A program made the position numbers and the translations under genes. A stretch of DNA of 34,085 bases from Lentisphaeria bacterium (GTDB lineage Bacteria > Verrucomicrobiota > Lentisphaeria > Victivallales > Victivallaceae): positions 1 through 34,085 of the forward strand of contig JAFVQX010000198.1 of the NCBI GenBank assembly GCA_017504585.1. The letters are read 5' to 3'. Position 1 is the first letter of the stretch; every line of letters starts with the position of its first letter. The notes beneath the pieces are model-generated. The model was given only the letters and a program-made list of their open reading frames with translations. It did not search any database and had not been told where the DNA came from. This document shows, in pieces, positions 23,809-30,263 of this stretch.

Positions 23809-24696
23809 TTATTGATCCTCCCCACTGCCGCTGGTGGTTTTTTCCGGCTCTTCGTCGCCGTGGAAGTTCACTTCGCCTTCGGGATCATCCAAAGCTCCGA
23901 GAATATCGGTGAGGGTCTCGCTGGTTTCGTCGTTGCTCATCAGCAGCTTGTTCAGCTCATTTTCCAGCGATTTGCCCGACAATCCGCGCATGATCGCGCC
24001 GCGGCACGCCACGCTGATATCGCCGGTTTCCTCGCTGACGACCACTACTGCTGCGTCGGTTTCTTCGGTGATCCCCAGCGCCGCCCGGTGGCGGGTCCCC
24101 ATCGTGCGCGACAAATTTGCATCCCGCGACAGCGGCAATATCGCCCGCGCCGCCACAATGCGGTCGTTGCGCACGATTATTGCCCCGTCATGCAGGGGCG
24201 AATTGGGGTAAAAAATCGATTGGATCAAAAGATTATTGAGCTTGCTGTCCAGCTTGATGGCGTCTTCCACGATCGCCCGCATACCGATGCGCCGCTCGAT
24301 GACGATGATCGCTCCGCAGCGGCGGCTTGCCATGCTGTTTACTGCCGAAACCAGCTCGTGGATGGTTTCTTTTTTGCGGTTGCGCTGAAAAAACGTATAA
24401 CTGCCCAGCTGGGCAAAGGCACGGCGCAATTCCGGCTGAAAGATCACAATGATCGTAAATGCCATCAGCGACATAAAATTGTCCAGCAGCCAGCGAACCA
24501 CCGTAAATCCCAGACTGTTGGCTATGATCGACAGCGCCAGAAACGCCACCACCAGCCCCGCCAGCACGTTCACCGCACGGGTCCCCCGCAGGTAATAAAG
24601 CACCTTGTAAATAACAAATGCGATCAGCAGGAATTCGATCGCTATGCGGACGAAATCCCAGACTGAACTCCAGTTTATTTCCAGATCCCAGAGCAT
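23809..24696 (-). CDS. cdaA: Diadenylate cyclase CdaA
   Basis: CdaA makes cyclic di-AMP, a second messenger tied to osmolyte balance and cell-wall state. The 295-residue protein has three N-terminal membrane spans (about 13-33, 43-61 and 66-86) followed by the cytoplasmic DAC domain with the catalytic DGA (170-172, in NSPLHDGAIIV) and RHR (202-204, in GTRHRAALGIT). An acidic C-terminal tail of about 50 residues (EETSETLTDILGALDDPEGE-like) is not part of the core domain. The stop is 1 nt from the ybbR start. recJ ends 34 nt upstream of its start. No c-di-AMP phosphodiesterase is in the window, though RecJ shares the DHH fold with those enzymes. Confidence 0.95.
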   Translation of the reverse strand: MLWDLEINWSSVWDFVRIAIEFLLIAFVIYKVLYYLRGTRAVNVLAGLVVAFLALSIIANSLGFTVVRWLLDNFMSLMAFTIIVIFQPELRRAFAQLGSYTFFQRNRKKETIHELVSAVNSMASRRCGAIIVIERRIGMRAIVEDAIKLDSKLNNLLIQSIFYPNSPLHDGAIIVRNDRIVAARAILPLSRDANLSRTMGTRHRAALGITEETDAAVVVVSEETGDISVACRGAIMRGLSGKSLENELNKLLMSNDETSETLTDILGALDDPEGEVNFHGDEEPEKTTSGSGEDQ

Positions 24697-24730
24697 ACGG
24701 TCACCTCGCTTTATGCGAAACTATACGGTC

Positions 24731-26446
24731 TTAATACGAGAGTCTTACATCGCAAATATTCAACTGCACCCGGTCGGTATTCATGTAATTATTGATCTGG
24801 GGCGTGGCAAGCACATCCACCGTGCCATGCATGAATTCTTCGGGCAGGAATTTGAATGCAATAAACTCGATCTGATTATGAAATCTGTCTTGCAGAATAC
24901 CCCGGGTATGGCGCTGACCCACCGGGAACGCCCGCACAACTTCCAACTCGTTGAAGCGGTAGACCGGTTTCTGATTGCCGTGGCCGAAAGGCGCCAGCTC
25001 GTTAAGGTAATCAAAGAATTCCGAATCCAGCTCTTTGATGCCGCACTCGCCATCGTACGCGGTGAATTCCTCCAGATCCGACTCGTTCATCTGCGCCCGG
25101 ACGTGCTGTTCAAATTCCTGATAAAATTGATCGATCAAATCGGCTTTGACCCCGATACCTACTGCCATGGGGTGCCCGCCATAACGCTCCAGCAAAGGTG
25201 CCGTCCGGCTCAAAGCTTCCACCAGATTCAACGAACCTATGCTGCGGCCGGAACCGTATGCCACGCCGTCATCCTGAATACTCAAAACAATAGTCGGGCG
25301 GTTGAAATCCCGCGCCAGACGCGATGCCACGATACCGATCACCCCCTGATGCCAGTTGTGACCTGCCACCAGAAGTGTGTAATTTTCCTGCAGCTGACCG
25401 TTGTTTTCCAACTGGGTGCGGGCTTCCTGATAGATCTCCTGCTCTTTATCCTGACGGGTGCGGTTAAAGTTTTCCAGCTCCGAAGCGTAGCGGTAGGCTT
25501 CCACAATATTATCTGACTCCAGCAGCGACAGCGCCACGTTGGCATCGCCCACCCGCCCCGCGGCGTTGATCCGCGGCGCCAGCTTAAAGGTGATATCCGA
25601 CGGCGAAAGATCGTTTTTGAGCTTGCTGGATTCGATCAGCGCCCGGATGCCCGGACGGAACTGCTTTTTGAGTATATCTATACCGTACTTGACCATAATG
25701 CGGTTTTCGCCCAGCAGCGGCACGATATCGGCTACTGTACCCAGCGCCACATAATCCAGCACATCTTCCAGATGGGTGGTAAAACCGCCCAGATTATGCT
25801 CTCTGCCGTATTTGATAAAGGCGTGGGAGAGCTTGAACGCCGTACCGGCGCCCGAAAGAATGTGCATATCTTCCAGCTCCGGATAGATCTTGGGGTTGAT
25901 CACCGCCAGCGCCCGGGGCAGCTCGTTGCTGGCCTCGTGGTGGTCGGTAATGATCGTATCGATATTCATATTGACCGCTTCGGTCACGGCATCCACGCTG
26001 GTTATGCCGCAGTCTACGGTGATCAGCACCTGACAGGGACCGAATATCGCCAGCGCCTTGTGCAGACTTTCCGGAGTAAAGCCGTATCCGTCGTCGAAGC
26101 GGTGGGGAATGAAGCTGCTGACTTTTGCCCCGTTGCGGCGCAGCACCAGCGACAAAAGTGCGCTGCCGGTGATACCGTCAGTATCGTAATCCCCGTGGAT
26201 AAGGATGTGTTCGTTGTTTTTGATCGCCTGCCAAATACGTTCGGCAGCTTTTTCGATCCCCGGGAAGCGATATGGATCGCTTAAATCCCGGAGCTGGGGA
26301 TTTAAAAACCCCGCTACCTGTTTTGGTGTGATCTCCCGAGCGGCAAAATAAAGCGCGATCGGCCGTGGCAGATTATGCTGCCTGGTCAATTCTTCAACTT
26401 CGCTTGAAATATTTGCCCGTATCAATTTCCATTTTTTAGAGCCCAT
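24731..26446 (-). CDS. recJ: Single-stranded-DNA-specific exonuclease RecJ
   Basis: RecJ degrades single-stranded DNA 5' to 3' in recombination and mismatch repair. The 571-residue length is normal. DHH-domain metal motifs are GDYDTDG (85-91), VDCGIT (144-149), TDHHEA (167-172) and GTVADIVPLLGENR, followed by the DHHA1 region with APRINAAGRVGDA and YGGHPMAVGIG. The ATG at 26446 has AGGA 6 nt upstream; a TTG two codons earlier sits too close to that site. It is the first gene of the unit recJ-cdaA-ybbR-RsmB-like. Confidence 0.95.
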   Translation of the reverse strand: MGSKKWKLIRANISSEVEELTRQHNLPRPIALYFAAREITPKQVAGFLNPQLRDLSDPYRFPGIEKAAERIWQAIKNNEHILIHGDYDTDGITGSALLSLVLRRNGAKVSSFIPHRFDDGYGFTPESLHKALAIFGPCQVLITVDCGITSVDAVTEAVNMNIDTIITDHHEASNELPRALAVINPKIYPELEDMHILSGAGTAFKLSHAFIKYGREHNLGGFTTHLEDVLDYVALGTVADIVPLLGENRIMVKYGIDILKKQFRPGIRALIESSKLKNDLSPSDITFKLAPRINAAGRVGDANVALSLLESDNIVEAYRYASELENFNRTRQDKEQEIYQEARTQLENNGQLQENYTLLVAGHNWHQGVIGIVASRLARDFNRPTIVLSIQDDGVAYGSGRSIGSLNLVEALSRTAPLLERYGGHPMAVGIGVKADLIDQFYQEFEQHVRAQMNESDLEEFTAYDGECGIKELDSEFFDYLNELAPFGHGNQKPVYRFNELEVVRAFPVGQRHTRGILQDRFHNQIEFIAFKFLPEEFMHGTVDVLATPQINNYMNTDRVQLNICDVRLSY

Positions 26447-26476
26447 TTTCAATCCTTTTTAAATTGTCATAATGGC

Positions 26477-26485
26477 AATATAACA
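26477..26485 (-). promoter_or_regulatory. Extended -10 promoter of recJ
   Basis: Minus-strand GATGTGTTATATTG contains TATATT (26482-26477) preceded by TGT. The predicted start is near 26470, giving a 24-nt leader with the AAGGATT site. No good -35 is seen. The pattern matches those of rsmD, dxs and tRNA-Ser. Confidence 0.5.
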
Positions 26486-26522
26486 CATCTTTAACGGCAA
26501 GGCAATGTTTAAACGCGTAATA

Positions 26523-26550
26523 TTGACATTTTTTTATCGAAAAACATATT
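26523..26550 (+). promoter_or_regulatory. Upstream promoter of ispH
   Basis: TTGACA (26523-26528), a perfect -35 consensus, is 16 nt from CATATT (26545-26550). A second promoter follows at 26574, so ispH may have two starts. Confidence 0.4.
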
Positions 26551-26573
26551 TTGCGGTTGCAATTTCTGCGATT

Positions 26574-26582
26574 TGGTATAAT
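26574..26582 (+). promoter_or_regulatory. Extended -10 promoter of ispH
   Basis: TGGTATAAT is a perfect extended -10 (TGn plus TATAAT). The predicted start is near 26589, about 44 nt before the ATG at 26633. No Shine-Dalgarno sequence is evident before that ATG. Confidence 0.6.
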
Positions 26583-26632
26583 ATTACCCCACCGATCAAG
26601 CGGTGATCTGTTAAATCAGAAATTTGTATCTT

Positions 26633-27517
26633 ATGGATAAATCTGTCAGTTCAGAAAAAAAACTTTTTGTTGCCGACCCCCACGGCTTCTGCAATGGGGT
26701 CAAGCGTGCCCTGAAAATCGTGGAAGATCTTCTGGAACAGGGTGCGGTCGATATATACATATATAACGATATCGTGCATAACTCTTTTGTGGTAAATGGT
26801 CTGAAAGAGCGCGGCGTAAAGTTTGTGACCACTCTTGATGAACCCGCCCCCGGCAGTCACATCGTCTGGAGCGCTCATGGTGTGTCGCCGGAGCTGGAGG
26901 CCCTGGCCCGCAGCAGAGCTTTGCAGATAACCGACGCCACCTGTCCGCTGGTCAGCCGGGTGCATGAACTGGCCAAACAATATCTGCAAGCCGGTGCCCG
27001 GGTGATTTTTGCCGGACATGCGGGGCATCCGGAAACGGATGGGGTGCTGGGCTGCGGCAATATAGATCTGGTCGGCAGGGAGGAAGATTGCGAAAAACTC
27101 CCGGAACTTTCTGACCGGAAAAAAACAGTTATGCTCACCCAGACCACCTGGTGTCAGGAAGATGTGGAAAAAATCATACGCGCCTTGCAGAAACGTTTTC
27201 CGGATATTGAGTGTATATCCAATATTTGTTATGCCACCAGCGAGCGCCAGCAGGCGGTGCGGACGCTGATCGGACAGCATAAAGTGGAGTATCTTGTGGT
27301 GATCGGTTCGGCGCACAGCTCCAACGCCCGCAGATTGTGCGAGGTCGCCCAAAGTTGCGGAAGCCGTGGGATCCTGATCAACGACCCCGGTGAGATCCGT
27401 CAGCTTGACCTGACGGAAGTTGCCCGCATCGGGATCACTGCCGGAGCTTCCACCCCGGAGATACTGCTGGAAAAAGCCATTAAAATATTGAATGATATGG
27501 GGTTTGAAAATGCGTGA
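26633..27517 (+). CDS. ispH: 4-hydroxy-3-methylbut-2-enyl diphosphate reductase IspH
   Basis: IspH is the last MEP-pathway enzyme, a 4Fe-4S protein making IPP and DMAPP. The 294-residue product has the three cluster cysteines in HGFCNGV (C20), ATCPLV (C104) and SNICYAT (C199). The substrate-binding residues are in DIVHN (H50), SAHGVS (H82) and AGHAGHPETDG (H132, catalytic E134). The C-terminus has GSAHSSNARRLCEVA and TAGASTPE. The usual TICxAT reads NICYAT, a mild change. The ATG at 26633 was chosen over an in-frame TTG at 26624. Its stop lies 8 nt into galK, so the two genes form an operon. Confidence 0.95.
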   Translation: MDKSVSSEKKLFVADPHGFCNGVKRALKIVEDLLEQGAVDIYIYNDIVHNSFVVNGLKERGVKFVTTLDEPAPGSHIVWSAHGVSPELEALARSRALQITDATCPLVSRVHELAKQYLQAGARVIFAGHAGHPETDGVLGCGNIDLVGREEDCEKLPELSDRKKTVMLTQTTWCQEDVEKIIRALQKRFPDIECISNICYATSERQQAVRTLIGQHKVEYLVVIGSAHSSNARRLCEVAQSCGSRGILINDPGEIRQLDLTEVARIGITAGASTPEILLEKAIKILNDMGFENA

Positions 27518-28670
27518 CTTGATAAAGGTTTTTCAGGAAAAATTCAACGCCAGCCCGACTGCGGGGGCTTCGGCACCCGGCAGATTGGAGATCCTGGGCA
27601 ATCACACCGATTACAACGAAGGCATCGTTTTGAGCTGCGCGGTGGATCAGAGGACTTCGGTGGTCATGGCCGCCAACCACAGCAGCATGGTGCAGCTTTA
27701 TGATCTGCGCGCCGGAGAAAGCGCTGTTTTTGATGTGCAAAATCTGACAAACACCATTCGACCCAAATGGGCAAATTATCCGGCGGGAGTGGTGTCAGAA
27801 CTGCAAGCGCGGCAGTTGAGCGTCGGCGGTTTTGATGCGGTCATTTCCAGCAATGTACCGCTGTCGGCGGGCATGTCCAGTTCGGCAGCGTTCGAAACCG
27901 CCATACTTTTCGGTTTGATGCAGCTTTATAAACTTGATGTGACCAGCGCCGATGCCGCCCGCATCGGTCAGGGGGTGGAAAACAACTTTCTGGGGGTAAA
28001 AACCGGGTTGCTCGACCAATTCAGCAGTATTTTCGGGGTCAGCAATTCCTTTATTCTCTCCGATTTCCGCACGGTGGAAGTTCTGGGAACCATTCCCATG
28101 ACCGGCAACGCCGGTATTCTGGTAGTCAACAGTATGCAGAAACACGATCTGGTGGACAGCGCATACAACGAGCGCCGTGCCGCTTGCGAAAGCGCCGCCG
28201 CCAAACTCGCCGCCCGGCACCAGACAGTAAAAACTTTGCGGGATGTATCCGGCGAACTTCTGGAAAGCGAAAAATCTCTGCTGACAGATATTGAATACCG
28301 CCGCGCCAAACATGTGGTGCAGGAGTGCGAACGGGTGCGGCGTGCCGTGGAATACCTGAAAAACAACGATTTGCAGTCATTCGGCGCCTTGTGGTGGGAG
28401 TCACACGAAAGCAGTCGGGTGAATTTCGAAAATTCCACCCCCGCGCTGGATAAGATCGTAGAGTTTTCCCATCAACTGCCGGGAGCGCTGGGGGCTCGTC
28501 TTTCCGGCGGAGGCTTCGGCGGCATAACCGTGCATCTGGTGCAAAACGATCACCTTGCCGAGTATCAGGATAAAATAACCGGACTTTATAAAGACTACTG
28601 CAATATCACTCCCGAAACAATAGTATGCCACCCGGGGAAGGGGGCAGTCAGCGAAACGCTGACTGCGTGA
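27510..28670 (+). CDS. galK: Galactokinase-like GHMP kinase
   Basis: A 386-residue GHMP-family sugar kinase that should phosphorylate galactose, or a related sugar, at C1. Motif 1 is GRLEILGNHTDYNEG (24-38), motif 2 PLSAGMSSSAA (117-127), the catalytic aspartate is in GLLDQFSS (D169), and motif 3 is LSGGGFGGIT (331-340). Standard galactokinases have GEHTDYN; here the glutamate is asparagine (N31), which may affect sugar binding. The ATG at 27510 was chosen; an in-frame ATG at 27492 lies further inside ispH. The last eight residues (AVSETLTA) and the stop are encoded by a repeat hairpin and its GTGAAG linker, so the original C-terminus may have been replaced. No galT or mutarotase is nearby. 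Confidence 0.85.
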   Translation: MRDLIKVFQEKFNASPTAGASAPGRLEILGNHTDYNEGIVLSCAVDQRTSVVMAANHSSMVQLYDLRAGESAVFDVQNLTNTIRPKWANYPAGVVSELQARQLSVGGFDAVISSNVPLSAGMSSSAAFETAILFGLMQLYKLDVTSADAARIGQGVENNFLGVKTGLLDQFSSIFGVSNSFILSDFRTVEVLGTIPMTGNAGILVVNSMQKHDLVDSAYNERRAACESAAAKLAARHQTVKTLRDVSGELLESEKSLLTDIEYRRAKHVVQECERVRRAVEYLKNNDLQSFGALWWESHESSRVNFENSTPALDKIVEFSHQLPGALGARLSGGGFGGITVHLVQNDHLAEYQDKITGLYKDYCNITPETIVCHPGKGAVSETLTA

Positions 28671-28751
28671 AGTCCGCCTGCGGCGGGTGAAGATGTGAAG
28701 AGCTTGCTTTTAACAAAGCAAGCGTGAAGCAGCTCGCTTACGCGAGTAAGG
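28644..28751 (+). repeat. Array of hairpins joined by GTGAAG
   Basis: Four palindromes are separated by GTGAAG hexamers. The first is GCAGTCAGCG-AAA-CGCTGACTGC (28644-28666), then GTGAAG at 28667. The second is CCGCC-TGC-GGCGG (28674-28686), then GTGAAG at 28687 and 28695. The third is GCTTGCTTT-TAAC-AAAGCAAGC (28702-28723), then GTGAAG at 28724. The fourth is CTCGC-TTAC-GCGAG (28733-28746), followed by GTAAGG. Loops and stems differ, only the linker is constant. The first hairpin and linker include the end of galK and its TGA stop. No T-runs follow, so ordinary termination is unlikely. Confidence 0.85.
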
Positions 28752-28825
28752 TCGTTGACTGGTGGAATAAATATTGCCCGCTTGCCACGGCGTAGTGTAA
28801 CGAAGCCGGGCGTATGCGGCGAAAG

Positions 28826-28871
28826 GCGGCATCCTCCTACGCCGGAGGCTACGGAGGACAAGCCAGCCGCC
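28826..28871 (-). repeat. 46-bp repeat, copy 2 (inverted)
   Basis: The reverse complement is identical to 21080-21125. The flank continues with the CATTGTGCGTG block also found beside copy 1, with one extra G at the junction. Confidence 0.9.
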
Positions 28872-28906
28872 CACGCACAATGTTGCGCCAGTAAGGCGGC
28901 AATACT

Positions 28907-28956
28907 CTCATACCCTCCCATAATTTCTCATACCCTCTCATAATTTCCCAAAAGCC
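28907..28956 (+). repeat. Decamer array, five 10-bp units
   Basis: Units CTCATACCCT, CCCATAATTT, CTCATACCCT, CTCATAATTT and CCCAAAAGCC are in strict 10-bp phase. The consensus is CYCATANYYT. Confidence 0.85.
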
Positions 28957-29040
28957 GCCATCTATCCTATTGCCCGCGAATGCGGCGAAAGGCGGCATAC
29001 GATATAACGTCGTAAGGCGAACACCTGTTTGCCGCGCGAT

Positions 29041-29080
29041 AGATTATGGGAGAGTATGGGAATGTATGAGAAAATATGGG
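29041..29080 (-). repeat. Decamer array, four 10-bp units, next to GCGGGC hairpin
   Basis: Plus-strand units AGATTATGGG, AGAGTATGGG, AATGTATGAG and AAAATATGGG are in 10-bp phase, the reverse complement of the CCCATA type. They adjoin the hairpin at 29083-29097, exactly as the CCGTTA-type array adjoins the same hairpin in R1. Confidence 0.85.
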
Positions 29081-29093
29081 AAGCGGGCAAAGC

Positions 29094-29200
29094 CCGCTGC
29101 AGCCGGTAGACGCTCCGCTCCGGCGAGCTATACGCTGGGTATTGCCCCCGCTGCAGCCGGTTGACGCTCCGCTCCTGCAAGCTATACGCTGGGTATTGCC
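29094..29200 (-). repeat. Tandem 53-bp module, two copies
   Basis: Copies at 29094-29146 and 29148-29200 differ at a few bases (GGTAGACG/GGTTGACG, CGGCGAGC/CTGCAAGC). A third copy, reverse complement, is at 21243-21295 in R1. Confidence 0.85.
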
Positions 29201-29210
29201 ACGCGGCATA

Positions 29211-29344
29211 CACACAATGTTGCAACAGTAAGGCGGCAATGCCAGTCCGACCCGTCCGACCAGTCCGACAGCCGCCACACACAATGTTGCAACAGTAAGG
29301 CGGCAATGCCCGTCCGACCTGTCCGACCAGTCCGACAGCCGCCA
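29211..29344 (-). repeat. Tandem 67-bp unit, two copies
   Basis: Copies at 29211-29277 and 29278-29344 differ at two positions. Each contains the 10-bp palindrome TGTTGCAACA and three 9-bp CNGTCCGAC units (29243-29269, 29310-29336). A degenerate part-copy lies at about 28875-28903, and a single relative with four 9-bp units is in R1. Confidence 0.88.
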
Positions 29345-29414
29345 CGCACACTATCGCGCTGGCTTGGCGGCACATTATGATTATGGTGCAGTATGCCGGA
29401 TAAGCTCTGTGGGG

Positions 29415-30209
29415 TCAGAAACTCATATTCCAGTTTTTGCTGTCCGGGCCGGTCAGGATCTTGAGTGCCCCGGGCCAGGATTTGCCTTTGGAGTCTGCCC
29501 AGGTTTCGAACTGCTTCTGGTTTACGCTTTCCACATGGCCGTCAATGAAGCACACATTGGCGTGCCCGCTGGAGTTATCCAAAGGTTCGCCGCCGTGCCG
29601 CATGGAAAAACGGCGGTATTTTGCCTCGGTGGCGATCGCACCGCTCCCCACCGACCCCTGTTCGCGGTGACGGTTGTCGGCAAAAAGAGCCACCTTGTCC
29701 GGATTGTTGATCCCGGCGTGGGTCTTTATGCCCCAACCGGTATCTTCGTACCCGCTGCTGGGGTTTGAGGTACAATAAGGGTTGATGCCGTATTGCGGCA
29801 CCTTGAATGTACCGGTAAAAACATCCTGCTCAATGCCTTCGGTGGGGCTGGGGGTATGGTCTTTGTCAAAGCCGCCGGTTTCGGAAGGACACTCAAAAAG
29901 CGTACCGGGGGCTGATTGGTGATAAAATGCTTTGTCGCAATATTGCCCGAGCTGTTTGATCCAGATGTTGGTTTCGGTTGCATGGCTGTATGCCGGCAGA
30001 TAATCCTGATTATCGGCACTGTATAACGCCGAAATAACACCGTACTGTTTGAGATTGCCCATACAGCTGCCGGATTTGGCACGCTCCCGTGCCGCCGACA
30101 ACGCCGGCAGCAGCATTGCCGCCAGAATGGCGATGATAGCGATTACCACCAGCAGTTCGATCAAGGTAAATGGTTTTTTCCGGGAAAGGATACTTGCAAC
30201 TCTTCTCAT
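29415..30209 (-). CDS. Prepilin-type pseudopilin-like protein with H-X9-DG-type C-terminus (B)
   Basis: A 264-residue protein with the type IV pilin/type II secretion N-terminus: a short basic leader [13 protein letters not shown], then [31 protein letters not shown] with the conserved E18 (fifth residue after cleavage). The usual glycine before the cleavage site is proline here. The remainder is the extracytoplasmic processing-associated domain type ending in [23 protein letters not shown]. Such proteins are very numerous in Lentisphaerota and Planctomycetota, and their function is unclear. The ATG at 30209 has AAAGGAG 6 nt upstream; an in-frame TTG at 30215 was rejected. It is the last gene of the operon from 34085, 50 nt after its paralogue, and possibly has an additional promoter. 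Confidence 0.88.
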   Translation of the reverse strand: MRRVASILSRKKPFTLIELLVVIAIIAILAAMLLPALSAARERAKSGSCMGNLKQYGVISALYSADNQDYLPAYSHATETNIWIKQLGQYCDKAFYHQSAPGTLFECPSETGGFDKDHTPSPTEGIEQDVFTGTFKVPQYGINPYCTSNPSSGYEDTGWGIKTHAGINNPDKVALFADNRHREQGSVGSGAIATEAKYRRFSMRHGGEPLDNSSGHANVCFIDGHVESVNQKQFETWADSKGKSWPGALKILTGPDSKNWNMSF

Positions 30210-30235
30210 AGTCAACTCCTTTGCTTGCTTGGGTT

Positions 30236-30263
30236 AGTATATTTTCTCCGGTGGATTGGTTAA
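30236..30263 (-). promoter_or_regulatory. Possible internal promoter for pseudopilin B
   Basis: Minus-strand TTAACC (30263-30258) and TATACT (30241-30236) are separated by 16 nt, overlapping the stop of pseudopilin A. The -35 is poor, so this is tentative. Confidence 0.3.

Larger units (their letters stand above)
28752..29385. repeat. Mosaic repeat region R2 between convergent genes
   Basis: The 744 bp between galK and the pseudopilin gene holds no credible gene. After the GTGAAG hairpins comes a mosaic of repeats. In order it has the 19-bp ATGCGGCGAAAGGCGGCAT (28813 and again 28980), the 46-bp block (28826-28871), a decamer array (28907-28956), and a second decamer array (29041-29080). Then come the hairpin GCGGGC-AAA-GCCCGC (29083-29097), a 53-bp module twice (29094-29146, 29148-29200) and a 67-bp unit twice (29211-29277, 29278-29344). 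Most modules recur in R1 as reverse complements but in a different order and number. The region reads as open in several frames only because it is GC-rich and low-complexity. Confidence 0.85.

Noticed and set aside
28962-29375. A 137-codon minus-strand frame over R2
   Set aside because: Its product is only the translated tandem modules, with no ribosome binding site and no family resemblance. Other frames over the same DNA are equally open.
28752-29385. CRISPR array
   Set aside because: Repeats are of several lengths, tandem without unique spacers of constant size, and there are no cas genes.
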